From: Calliopum simillimum
Lineage: Eukaryota > Arthropoda > Insecta > Diptera > Lauxaniidae
Assembly: GCA_951812925.1 (NCBI GenBank)
Contig: OX638369.1
Span: 42,961,061-43,025,060 of the forward strand
Direction: 5' to 3'
DNA length: 64,000 nucleotides
In this document: positions 22,558 through 32,711 of the stretch, piece after piece
How the letters are laid out: each line of letters opens with the position of its first letter
Position numbering within the stretch: the first letter of the stretch is position 1
Notes under the pieces: generated by a model
Told to the model about the DNA's origin: nothing
The model's database searches: none
What the model saw: only the letters and a program-made list of their open reading frames with translations
Made by a program: the position numbers and the translations under genes

Positions 22558-24995
22558 CGACTCACACTGGGGCTATAGAAGTGATTAGGTTCAAAACCAC
22601 CCAGACATCGCAATTTTCATTGAAATATAAAAATTCTTGAAGTGGGCTATTCGTTTTGTCATACTGAAGAATGGTAACAAGCTTAATTTCCTAAATGTGA
22701 CTTTATCAATTTGCCGAGTGACCTTGAAAAATTTAATTCAATGTTCAAAAAATAGAGATACCATTGAAAATCTTTTTTTACTCAAGAGGAAAGCATCTGA
22801 CGAAAAAAAAGTACAAGGCAAAAAATGCTTAGAATCGTCTAAGGAATTCGAGAGATCTTTTTGGATTTTTTTGGAAACTTTTTTTTTTTTGAATAACACT
22901 AGTTTACAGCCAAAATTCCCAGTGAATGCCATTATTCATTTTATATGTAAAATAGGCTGCTGATTCCGAAAATCGCATTATTTTTTTTTTATTTCGTATC
23001 GTTTTCGAGATATCGGTCATTTTCGGTTTTTGGACCAAAAAAAGGATGGTTCCACTTAAATACAAATATCTCAAGAACCAATGTTTTTGTTTAAACGTTT
23101 TATATGTCATATTAAAGGTAATTAATTTACCTACATATGATATTCACACTACTCTTTGGTTGGTTTGTTAGTTTCGGCGAAATAAATTGATTTCTAAAAA
23201 AACATTTTTTTTTTCGAAAAAATTAAGAAAAAATGAAAATCAACTTCAAGTTTATGCAAGAAGAAATAATTTTTTTATAATATTTTGTTTTTTTGGATCA
23301 TAGACAATACATTTGTGAAGAAAATAAGATATCATTTAAGAAAATCGATGGAAAAATGCAAAAGTTGTATACAATTCATTGATAAGTTACCAAAATGCGT
23401 TTTTCCCTATTTTTCCGTTTTTTTGTAATAAACTGTTCGAAAATTTGAAACTTTTTGTAAAAGAAATTAGAAAATCCAAAAAATTCTTAAAGAAGGCATT
23501 AAAAGGAAATACCCGTGCCTCGCCGTTTTTCTCCAGCACGTCAGATTTTTTTTTAATCGATTTTTGAAGTTTTTTAATCCACTGTACATGAAAAAACAAA
23601 TAACGCATTCTTGTGTTAAATCGATGAATTTAACTATATGATCCTTACATCTGAGGTGTATTATGTGTTCAGTAAACTTATGCAGGATACTGCGAGGAAT
23701 ATTTTTGTAGAAAATTTTAACCCTCTAAAACCCTCACATGTAGGTCATTTTGACCCCCACATGAAGGTCATTTTGACCTACATGTGGGGGTTTGAGAGGG
23801 TTAAAATTGTCTACAAAAATATTCCGCGTAGTATCCTGCATAAGTTTGCTGAAGACATGATACACCTCAGATGTAAGGATCATATAGTTAAATTCATCGA
23901 TTTAACACAAGAATGCGTTATTTCTGTTTTTTCATGTACAGTGGATTAAAAAACTTCAAAAATCGATTAAAAAAAAATCTGACGTGCTAGAGAAAAACGG
24001 CGAGGCACGGGTATTTCCTTTTAATGCCTTCTTTAAGAATTTTTTGGATTTTCTAATTTCTTTTACAAAAAGTTTCAAATTTTCGAACAGTTTATTATAA
24101 AAAAACGGAAAAATAGGGAAAAACGCATTTTGGTAACTTATCAATGAATTGTATACAACTTTTGCATTTTTCCATCGATTTTCTTAAATAGTACTTTATT
24201 TGCCTAACAAATTTATAGACTATGATATAAAAATACAAAATGATTTTTAAAATTTTTTTTTCTTGTAAAAATCTGCTGTTGATTTAGACATTTTTGTAAT
24301 TTTTTCGGAAAAATATACTCTTTTTTTCAGAAATCAATTTATTTCATCGAAACTAACAAACCAGCCAAAAAGTGACGTGAGTATCATTTGTAGGTAATTT
24401 AATTACCTTTAATATGACATATAAAATGTTTAAACACAGACATTGGTTCTTCAGATATTTGTATTTAAGTGGAACTACCTTTTTTTTTTTGGTCAAAAAA
24501 CCGAAAATGACCGATATCTCAAAAACGACACGAAATAAAAAAAAAATAATGCAATTTTCGGAATCAGCAGCCCATTTTACATATAAAATGAATAATGGCA
24601 TTCAGTGGGAAAAAAATTTTTAATCATTTGTAAACTAGTGTAATTTTTGAAATTTTTTTTTTAAATTTTTTCAAAAATTATTCAAAAAACAAAGTTTAAA
24701 AAATTCCAAAAAATATCACACGTATTGCTTGGACGATTCTAGGCACTTTATACCTCGTTCAATTTTCGTAAGATGCTTTCCTCTTGAGTAAAAAAAAGAT
24801 TTTTGCCTTCCGAGGGCGTTCAAAAGCCAAAATATCGCATTTGGCGTCCAAATCCCATCTTGAGTCATATTTAGGAAAGTAAGCTTCGTACCATTCTCCA
24901 GTATGACAAAACAAATATCCCACTTTAAGATCTTTTATATTTTGATGAAAATTGCGATTTGTGGGTGGTTTTGAACATGGAGTCCCCAGTGTGCG
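22558..24995. repeat. Central hairpin of the outer foldback (arms about 1.2 kb)
   Basis: The arms run from about 22558 to the centre at about 23760 and back to about 24995. Near the centre the match is close to perfect: the block around 23638-23755 (CTCACATGTAGGTCATTTTG) mirrors 23765-23885. Further out the two arms differ by scattered substitutions and indels, and one arm lacks a segment around 23280-23330. Confidence 0.8.
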
Positions 24996-25312
24996 ACCCC
25001 TCGTTAAAGAGTATTCGCAATTTTAAAAGTAAGATATTTTAATATGAACTTATACGTAGCATTCACATATAAAAACTTTACACAACTTTTTAAATTGAGT
25101 TGTCTCCTAAACTATAAGCTACACGAAAACATTTTTTACATTCTTACAAAGGAAATTTCCTGAGTTACAAAATTGTGGAGAAAAATTTTTCCGTAAAAGT
25201 TTGCGTTAGCGAGATATTTGCAAAAAACTGATTTTAGCGACTTTTGAGCCTGAATAACGTTTTATGCGCACAATGGACTTCAATGGACTTTTTTCTCTTT
25301 ATTCATCATGCT

Positions 25313-27180
25313 TTAATAGAGACAAATCCAGTGAAAAAAATTCACTTGGAATTATTTTACACATCAGATCTTTTTTCGTGTAATTTTTCTGGGCTAATAT
25401 TTTATTAACGAAAAATATTTTTCTTTCAAAATTTTTACTACTTAGGTACTTTCTACAAAAATCTTTTTATGTTTAAATATAAACCCACTTATTACAGTTA
25501 TCCATTTAATAAAATCGATGAGTCTGCAAAAACTGAAAGCAAAATGCAACTTCTAAAAAATATTAAATATGTTATCGAATAAAAAAGAAAATTATGAAAA
25601 CAAAAAAAAATAACACTCCATTCCTTGATGCTGCAGTTTTCGATTAATTGAATCGCTAACGCTTTGCAGCTACTTTTTTGTTTTCGCGATGATGGTGATG
25701 ACGTTATTCACGTTGTTGATAACAGCTCCATTGACTAAATATGAGTATGAATTCCAGTTGATGACACAAATAAAATCATCTACATACATAATTGCAAAAA
25801 CTTACTCATATTTTTCAAACTCAAATACATAAATAATTGGAACTTTAACTGGCACTTTAATATAACATTTCCTACAAAATTTATATTTTTCAGGAACTTA
25901 AGTTTTAGCTGAATATTGTGAAAACGACCCCTTAATCACCTGTTTTAAATTGAAGTTCAAGGAAACTTTTCGAAATGTTTTTAAACTGTGCATTTAGTTT
26001 TGCAAAGCGATTCCTACGATGAGTCACATTAAATTTGAATGTATTTTTTCCCAGTGTAATATGTTGTTGTTTCTGTTGTAATCGGCAAGTGCGTGCGTTT
26101 TTATTAGTTTGCTTTAACATTTGTTTTTGCCTGTACTCATATTGCATTTTCATGGTCAAATAAATTATGATTTTAATACGAATTAACTACACGAATTTAT
26201 TTACAAGTATTTGCGCTTTTTTCACTAAATATTTTTAATGCTTTTTTTGTTTTTTTTTTTTTTTTTCTTTAATCGGAATGTTGTATGTTTCAAATTTGAA
26301 AATTCTTTCAGATAAACTTAGAATCATATTCCCCTAGAGAAGTTTTTCGCAACCTTGGCACAAGATTGGGATAAAATGAGCCGAAATATATATTTTTATT
26401 AAAAAAATAAAATGCAAATATTCTAAATTTTTGTGGTTGCATACACACTAACCCTCAAGCGAACAATTTGTTCACCGCATTCCGCACAACCGGCATACCC
26501 GGGTATATAAGGGATAAAATGGCTCACAGCACGTTTTCTTGATGAAAACTTATTGGAAACAAATGAATCAGAATAAGTCTCAATTTCAACATGTTAGTTT
26601 AAAACAAATTATGCTTTATCTGTCATAAGATCCCTTTTGAAAAAAGTACTCGCTAAGTGAATGACTCTTGTATATGGAGAACGCAGCTACGGCAATTGAC
26701 AAAGTTTCATGTGCTTTATATTGTAGCTTAAGCTTATTATAAATGTAATTTATACTATTTATTCTACACACTAAAACATTATAGTTTAAGTTTCTTAGTT
26801 TTGATTCCCTTTATTATAGTACGAGATCTGGCAGTAAAAAAAACGTATCGATCGAGTTTTTAGTTAAAATCTAGTTTTTACATATATTTATGAATGGGGA
26901 AACATATTTTTGGCGGGTTGCCTATCAAAATGTAGCTGCAAGTATTATCAAATTGCGATAACTTTTCCAGAAATATTGTACATCCCTTTTGGTATTATGT
27001 AACCTGTATAATGTTTTTTAATACTTTTCGGCTTTATTTTCTATTTTCCAAACTATGTATGTGTATTTCAACTTTGTTAGATGATTACTTCAGTTTTGAT
27101 ATATTTCTATTTTTACCAAAGAACAACAACAACAGATCTCACTACATGCATATAGGCACTTAAGCTACCAATTTTTCTGA
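25313..27180. other. Non-coding stretch, nothing recognised
   Basis: AT-rich unique-looking DNA. The 75-codon minus-strand frame at 25932-26159 matches nothing I know. I see no repeat terminus or exon. Confidence 0.4.
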
Positions 27181-27262
27181 GGGCACATAGCGCAGTCCAT
27201 TGATAATTGCGCTATGTAGAGATTGACTTTGAAGGTTCCTAGTTCAATCCTGGCCTCATACA
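27181..27262 (+). repeat. tRNA-like SINE head or tRNA pseudogene
   Basis: TAGCGCAGTCC fits the pol III A box and AGTTCAATCC, 60 bp further on, fits the B box, so the spacing is that of a tRNA gene. GCGC at 27191 and GCGC at 27211 could pair as a D-like stem. The acceptor ends do not pair well and no anticodon arm is convincing. I read it as a tRNA-derived SINE 5' region or a decayed tRNA, followed by A/T-rich sequence. Confidence 0.45.
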
Positions 27263-27392
27263 AAAAGTTCAATTTTTCAATTGTTATTTCATTTAATTTC
27301 AAATAAAATTAAATAAAAAATAAATTGGTCTGATGATGGTTATGTGGCGGTAACCGTAACATATGTGACCATAGCCATGTTTAGTAGTTTTT

Positions 27393-28168
27393 TATACCCT
27401 ACACCCAGGGTATATTCACTTTGTCCTTCCGTTTGTAACGCAGAGAAGGAGGCGTGGCAGATATAGAAAAGTATATATATTCTTGATCAGCGTCACCTCC
27501 TGAGTCGATATAGCCATGTCCGTCTGTCTGGCTGGCTGGCTGTGTGTGGAAATACATATTTAGGAAAACTGAGCAAGATAATTCAATGAAATTTGGAACA
27601 CAGCCTTCATCGTCAAAGATAGCTCGGGTGATTGAAAATGAGCGAAATTGGTCGATGGATACGCCTACCGCCCATACAAAAATACCTTCAAAATGCAACT
27701 TTTGGAGTATTTTTTACGACAATACAACCAATATACACACAAATACTAAGAATTGTAATTGCAGGCTCTAAGCAAAAACTGGGCGAATTCGGACAAAAGG
27801 GCGTGGCACCTCTCATATAAGCAAAAGCTTCAAAACGCTGTACTGAAAGCGTTTTTTGAGATAATCGAACTTAATTTTACTCAGACACTAAAAACTATAA
27901 ATACAAGCTTTAAGTAAAAATTGGATAAAATCGGACAAGAGGGCGTGGCACCTCTCATATAAGCAAAAGCTTCAAAACGCATTTTTTGAGATAATCCAAC
28001 CAAATTTCACTGAAATATTAGAACTTTAAATGTAAATTCTGAGAAAAAACTGGATGAATTTGGACAAGGGGGCGTGGCACCTCCCATACAAGCAAAATTT
28101 TCAAAACACTGCTGAGTAGGGTATTTAATGTTTGGCCAGGCCAAAGGTAACACCCTTACTAGTTTTCT
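27393..28168 (+). repeat. INE-1/DINE-1-like repeat, copy C
   Basis: It runs from TATACCCTACACCCAGGGTA to CACCCTTACTAGTTTTC with three central units (GGGCGTGGCACCTCYCAT at about 27800, 27943 and 28070). It closely matches copies A and D. The BEL element begins 11 bp beyond its 3' end. Confidence 0.8.
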
Positions 28169-28179
28169 CTTATCCTAAT

Positions 28180-28485
28180 TGTTTCGTATACTTTACCTCC
28201 TCAGTACCTTTAGGAAATAAAAATAACACGGAAACCTTTTTTTGATGGGAAAAGCCTTTGGCATAAAAACCCATATTTATTGATTCACTATTTAAACAAG
28301 AATTAACACAATTTTATAATTTACTTTCCTTAACTTTTAAAACAATACAAAACTGCCATATTTCAGGCATCTTCTCTTTCCAATCTCTCAATTATAACTG
28401 AACTTTCATTATTTTTAAAGAAGAAAAAAAGCTAAAATCAATTTATGACACCTCGTATCGATAACATTTTTATCGATACGATACA
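28180..28485 (-). repeat. 3' LTR of the BEL/Pao element
   Basis: 306 bp, identical by eye to 35802-36107. Near its transcription-upstream end (28455-28481 on the plus strand) it contains an 11-bp inverted repeat CGTATCGATAA...TTATCGATACG with two perfect TATCGATA octamers. I see no long purine tract immediately upstream of it (28486 onward on the minus strand); the nearest purine run is about 50 bases away, which is unusual. Confidence 0.95.
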
Positions 28486-28547
28486 GTGCCAGCTAAAACC
28501 TATAGTTTTATATTAAAATATTGCCATAAATAGATTTCTCCGGTACT

Positions 28548-31500
28548 TCATTCTAGCTGTTCTGCCTCTACTGGAACAATACAAATCTTCTGCACGGGTC
28601 TCATCAGCTCATTAGTTTCAGTTTTGATGACCACCGATCTGACCATTCCATCCTTACTTGGTATCAGCTTGCTTACCCGACCAAGTGGCCAGTGCGATGG
28701 GGGAAAGTTCTCACTCTTGATTAACACCAACTGTCCTACCTTCAACTTCTCCTTCTCTCTTCGCCATTTCTTTCTTTCCTGGAGAGTAGTTAAATACTCA
28801 ACTTTCCATCTATCCCAAAAATGTTGCACCATTAATTGGCGCTCTTTCCATAACCTAGCACCAACCGTAGTTGGCTGACTTTCCAAGCTAAAAGGCAATG
28901 TCCTAACCAGCGGCTCACCCACCAGAAAATGACCTGGTGTCAAAGCCTGCATATCATTTGGGTCATCACTCAAAGGATGTAGAGGCCTAGAGTTCAAAAT
29001 TGCTTCAATTTGTATTAACAAAGTTAAAAACTGCTCATATGCCAACACTTTTAGTCCAACTATCCTTTTTAAATGAAATTTCATCGATTTTACAGCTGCT
29101 TCATAAATGCCACCTTGGTGTGGCGCTGCTGGAGTCATAAACCTCCATTCTGTCCCTTTCTGATTCAGATGACCAATCGTTTCATCTCCTGTCCACTTTC
29201 CAAGGGCCTTCCTTAATTCCTTGTTTGCACCAACAAACGCAGTTCCGTTGTCACTGTATATTTTGTCGCAGCGACCTCTCCTCGCAACAAAACGTTCATA
29301 ACATGCTATGAACGCCATAGCTGTCATATCTGTCACCACATCTAGATGCACGGCTCTAGTTCTTAAACATATGAAAACTACTACCCAACATTTTCTTCGG
29401 GTTAATTGCGCACCTTGCTTATCTATCACCTTGAGCTCAAAGGGACCAGCATAATCCACTCCTGAGCATGCAAAAGGCTTTCCAATTTGTGATCTATCAG
29501 CTGGAAGAGCTGACATCAACTGATCCTCCACCCGTGCACTATATCTAGCACACACCACACATTTGTGAATAACTTCACGTAAACCGCTTCGTAATTTAGG
29601 AATCCAATATTGCTGTCTTATAAATTGCATCATAATTTGAACTCCACCGTGTTTTGTCCTCTTATGTGCACTTTCCATTATAAGTCGCGCTAAGCGCGAG
29701 CCATGAGGGACAATTACAGGATGCTTCATTTCATAATCTAGCTCCGATCTTTCTAGTCTGCCACCTAATCTTATTAGCTGCTGGCTATCCAAAATTGGCT
29801 TTAGAGCCTCAATTTTGCTTCTTTCCGGAAATGCTTTACCACTCATCAAAGCTGCTATTTCAGCATGATAACTTTCTCGCTGAGCATCATGAATCAAAAA
29901 GTGCATCGCAAGTGCTCTTTCCTCATTAGTTGTCAGCGGCACTTCTACCTTATTCCTGCTACTATATTTTGCTCTTACGCTAACTTTCTTTTTTAGAATG
30001 TTTATAAAGCGGTAAACAAACGCAAGAATGCTGACTATTTTTTCCAAATTGTTGGTATAATCTACTAAAGAAACTTCTTTCCCTAAACCTCTTACATAAA
30101 TTTGAAGAGGGACATTCAAAGCTCGAACAAAAAGAACTCTCGATTCCACATGCGCTTCTTCTGAACTCTCTGCAATACTGTTCTCTTTTGGCCAATCCGA
30201 TTGCGGCAGGCTGAGCCATTTGGGACCATGAAGCCACAACCTGTTCTCAACTAGCTCCGATGGGGTAACTCCTCTACTTAACAAATCAGCTGGATTATCT
30301 TTACTACTAACGTGGTGCCAGCATTTTACCTCCGTATTTGATTGTATGGATGAAACACGATTTGCTACATACGTCTTTAACCCGAAAGGTAATTTCCTCA
30401 TCCAGCAAAGTGCCACAACTGAATCCGTCCATAACATATACGGTACGTCCAGCCATTCCATCGACTCTCTCACTTGAACTAATAATCGTGATAACAATTC
30501 AGCGGCTGCCAACTCCAATCTCGGAATGGTAACTGTCTTTAATGGCGCGACTCTCGTTTTGGATACAAGTAGCTTGCTATTTATTTTCCCTTTTGGATAT
30601 TCTGTCCTAACATATATCACTGCTCCATAGGCTGACGCGGAAGCATCCGAAAAACCATGTATTTGCATATGCACTCTGCTTGCAGTGCCTATCCATCTAT
30701 CTATCCGAAATCTTTCCAACTGCAAGATATCTTTCCAAAATTTTAAAAATTTATCTTCAATTTCCGTAGGAACGAATTCATCCCATTCAATACTTAGCTG
30801 CCACAGATTTTGAATAATTATCTTTCCAATTATAGTTACTGGTGAAATATATCCATTGGGATCATATAGCTGTGCTACACAGCTCACAATCTTCCTTTTC
30901 GTGATCTTTCCCGTGAGTTCTGGTGTTTTCACCGTAAAGGTAAACTTATCCTCATCTATCAGCCACTTTAAGCCCAATATCGATGCTTTTTCTTTCACAT
31001 CATCCTCCCCCGAAAACACCATTGAACTCACATTGACAGAATCCATTTCCGAAATAAGTTTTCTGCTATTTGACTTCCACTTGCACAATTCAAAACCGGC
31101 GCTATACAGGATCTTATGAATTTCTTTAGCTAATCCAATAGCTTTACTTTCTGTATCTGCTCCTGAAGCACAATCATCCATATAAAAATCATTCTGAATA
31201 ATTTTAGCAGCGGCAGGTGATTTTTCTTTTGCATCCTCTGCTACTTGATTAACACAACGCACCGCTAAGTAAGCAGAAGAGGTTAGACCAAATGTAACTA
31301 CAGATAACCAGTATTCTCTTAATGGTTCATTCCGATTCTCTCTCCAGAATATCCGCTGAAGATCCCATTGTTCCTCAGCTAGCTTCACTTGATTAAACAT
31401 TCCTTTAATGTCAGCGCAAAATGCTATTTCATGTCTCCTAAATCTCATTATAATTTCGTGCAAATCACGTTGAAGCTTTTCGCCTAGTAACTGAACATCG

Positions 31501-32684
31501 TTTAAAGATATTCCTCTCTCCGTTCGACAGCTTGCATCAAAAACTATCCTAAACTTCTTAAGCACGCAATGATGTGGAATATAATAAACCGGCTTTCCCT
31601 GTTTTGGATTTCTTGTAGCTGGCTTTATATGACCTATACGTATTTCATCACGCATCTTGCATACATACTTTTCTCTTAAACTTTCGTCTTTCTCTAGTTT
31701 TCTTTCTAAATATGTAAACCGTTTGCGGGCTACTTCCCTCGAGCTTCCCATATTTTCTACGTTATTTTTGAGTGGCATCATCACTATGAAGCGACCATCT
31801 TCATCTTTCCTATAATTTTCTATAAAATGTTTTTCAACTATTTCTTCTTCTAATGTTCTTTCTGGACATTTCTTTATTTGATCCATTTCCCAAAATCTGG
31901 TTAAAAATTTATCTAATTGTTCGCTTTCTGTGTATTCGATCACTGAAAATGCACCAGTGGCTAAATCTGTACTTTCCTTTATCGCTCCTAATTTTAGTGC
32001 TCCAAAATCTGTATTTATTGTAAGCACACCATCATCTGTTTTCGAAATAATTGTCTGAGCTATTTTTGCAAAAAAGCCGACCCCTAGCAAAATGTGTATT
32101 TCAGCTGATTCAAAACATTGCGGATCCGCAAGCTGAAAATTTTCTTCCAAAGGCACCCTCACTTTGTGTGCTTCTGCAATCGGTTTCCATTCACTTTCCT
32201 CTGGAAGAATCCAGAATACCTCTTTCAAATGAAACCTGGACTCAAACCAGGGATGAATCTCTAAAATAACTTTTCTTTGTATCCGAAGGGGGTTGCCATC
32301 TATTCCCACTAATTTGCTTGACATAGGAATACTTTGCCATTTCGTCTGTCGAAATAATGCATTTGATATAATGTTAATTTGGGCTCCGGTGTCAACTATT
32401 GCTTTTACAGGCCCAAAATACAAACCTTTCCAAGCTAAATTCAACATAATAGTAGGGTATAAAGTAATTTGTTCAAATCTGAAGGACGAATTCAAATAAG
32501 GCTTAAAATCTCTTTTTATTAATTTTCTTGTTTGCCACAAAGCAACATCATTTTCTTTATCCCTCTTTCCCCTTAAGTTATTATTTTCCCACGGCTTCTC
32601 TCCTTTTTTATAAAATACCTTTCTGGTTCCATCTCTAGAAAATTTTTCGTCAATCTTCCTTTCCTTGCTCGTTCCTTTCACCAT
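28548..32684 (-). CDS. pol: BEL/Pao Pol (protease, RT, RNase H, integrase)
   Basis: 1378 residues from the first ATG, but translation probably enters from gag by reading through the stop at 32709-32711, since both share a frame and only eight sense codons lie between. Protease: VDTGAQINII near residues 97-106. Reverse transcriptase: FCADIKGMFNQVKL near 422-435 and the catalytic YMDD at 501-504. The RNase H/Peptidase_A17 region has GFSDASASAYGAVIY near 677-691 and LWTDSVVALCWM near 751. Integrase: a zinc-binding HHCC ending CVVCAR at 1042-1047, then the catalytic D1077 (VDYAGPF), D1145 (YSDNGTAF) and E1195 (GGIYEAAVKS). All key residues are present and there are no internal stops. It copies the element RNA and integrates the cDNA. 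The end at TAG leaves 62 bp before the 3' LTR. Confidence 0.96.
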   Translation of the reverse strand: MVKGTSKERKIDEKFSRDGTRKVFYKKGEKPWENNNLRGKRDKENDVALWQTRKLIKRDFKPYLNSSFRFEQITLYPTIMLNLAWKGLYFGPVKAIVDTGAQINIISNALFRQTKWQSIPMSSKLVGIDGNPLRIQRKVILEIHPWFESRFHLKEVFWILPEESEWKPIAEAHKVRVPLEENFQLADPQCFESAEIHILLGVGFFAKIAQTIISKTDDGVLTINTDFGALKLGAIKESTDLATGAFSVIEYTESEQLDKFLTRFWEMDQIKKCPERTLEEEIVEKHFIENYRKDEDGRFIVMMPLKNNVENMGSSREVARKRFTYLERKLEKDESLREKYVCKMRDEIRIGHIKPATRNPKQGKPVYYIPHHCVLKKFRIVFDASCRTERGISLNDVQLLGEKLQRDLHEIIMRFRRHEIAFCADIKGMFNQVKLAEEQWDLQRIFWRENRNEPLREYWLSVVTFGLTSSAYLAVRCVNQVAEDAKEKSPAAAKIIQNDFYMDDCASGADTESKAIGLAKEIHKILYSAGFELCKWKSNSRKLISEMDSVNVSSMVFSGEDDVKEKASILGLKWLIDEDKFTFTVKTPELTGKITKRKIVSCVAQLYDPNGYISPVTIIGKIIIQNLWQLSIEWDEFVPTEIEDKFLKFWKDILQLERFRIDRWIGTASRVHMQIHGFSDASASAYGAVIYVRTEYPKGKINSKLLVSKTRVAPLKTVTIPRLELAAAELLSRLLVQVRESMEWLDVPYMLWTDSVVALCWMRKLPFGLKTYVANRVSSIQSNTEVKCWHHVSSKDNPADLLSRGVTPSELVENRLWLHGPKWLSLPQSDWPKENSIAESSEEAHVESRVLFVRALNVPLQIYVRGLGKEVSLVDYTNNLEKIVSILAFVYRFINILKKKVSVRAKYSSRNKVEVPLTTNEERALAMHFLIHDAQRESYHAEIAALMSGKAFPERSKIEALKPILDSQQLIRLGGRLERSELDYEMKHPVIVPHGSRLARLIMESAHKRTKHGGVQIMMQFIRQQYWIPKLRSGLREVIHKCVVCARYSARVEDQLMSALPADRSQIGKPFACSGVDYAGPFELKVIDKQGAQLTRRKCWVVVFICLRTRAVHLDVVTDMTAMAFIACYERFVARRGRCDKIYSDNGTAFVGANKELRKALGKWTGDETIGHLNQKGTEWRFMTPAAPHQGGIYEAAVKSMKFHLKRIVGLKVLAYEQFLTLLIQIEAILNSRPLHPLSDDPNDMQALTPGHFLVGEPLVRTLPFSLESQPTTVGARLWKERQLMVQHFWDRWKVEYLTTLQERKKWRREKEKLKVGQLVLIKSENFPPSHWPLGRVSKLIPSKDGMVRSVVIKTETNELMRPVQKICIVPVEAEQLE

Positions 32685-32705
32685 TTCACCTTTCCGTTTC
32701 TTTCC

Positions 32706-32711
32706 TAGTCA
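32706..32711 (-). promoter_or_regulatory. Putative stop-codon readthrough site between gag and pol
   Basis: On the coding strand the gag stop is TGA, directly followed by CTAG. UGA-CUA-G is among the best-supported eukaryotic and viral readthrough contexts. Gag and Pol are in the same frame (start-codon distance divisible by three), and no other stop occurs before the pol ATG at 32684. Readthrough would yield a Gag-Pol fusion in low proportion. A chance nonsense mutation in a single-ORF element is the alternative. Confidence 0.7.

Larger units (their letters stand above)
19957..25312. mobile_element. Nested foldback palindromes (5.4 kb)
   Basis: The outer ends are inverted copies: AGCATGATGAATAAAGTGAA at 19957 pairs with the reverse ending at 25312, and pairing continues to about 20268 on the left and 25000 on the right. 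On the right the arm then continues without a break (TCGCACACTGGGGACTCC in reverse, about 24976-24993). On the left the matching continuation resumes only at about 22558. The original element was therefore a palindrome with arms of about 1.5 kb centred near 23760, and a second palindromic block (20268-22557) was inserted into its left arm. No protein resemblance was found. Mirror-image open frames at 23379-23567 (+) and 23956-24144 (-) arise from the symmetry. Confidence 0.85.

Noticed and set aside
23379..24144. Two near-identical 62-codon frames on opposite strands
   Set aside because: They are mirror images created by the palindrome, not a duplicated gene.
27181..27262. Functional tRNA gene
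   Set aside because: A- and B-box-like sequences are present, but the acceptor stem does not pair and no anticodon arm is convincing.
28624..32499. Plus-strand frames antisense to BEL pol
   Set aside because: Shadows of the intact minus-strand pol frame.
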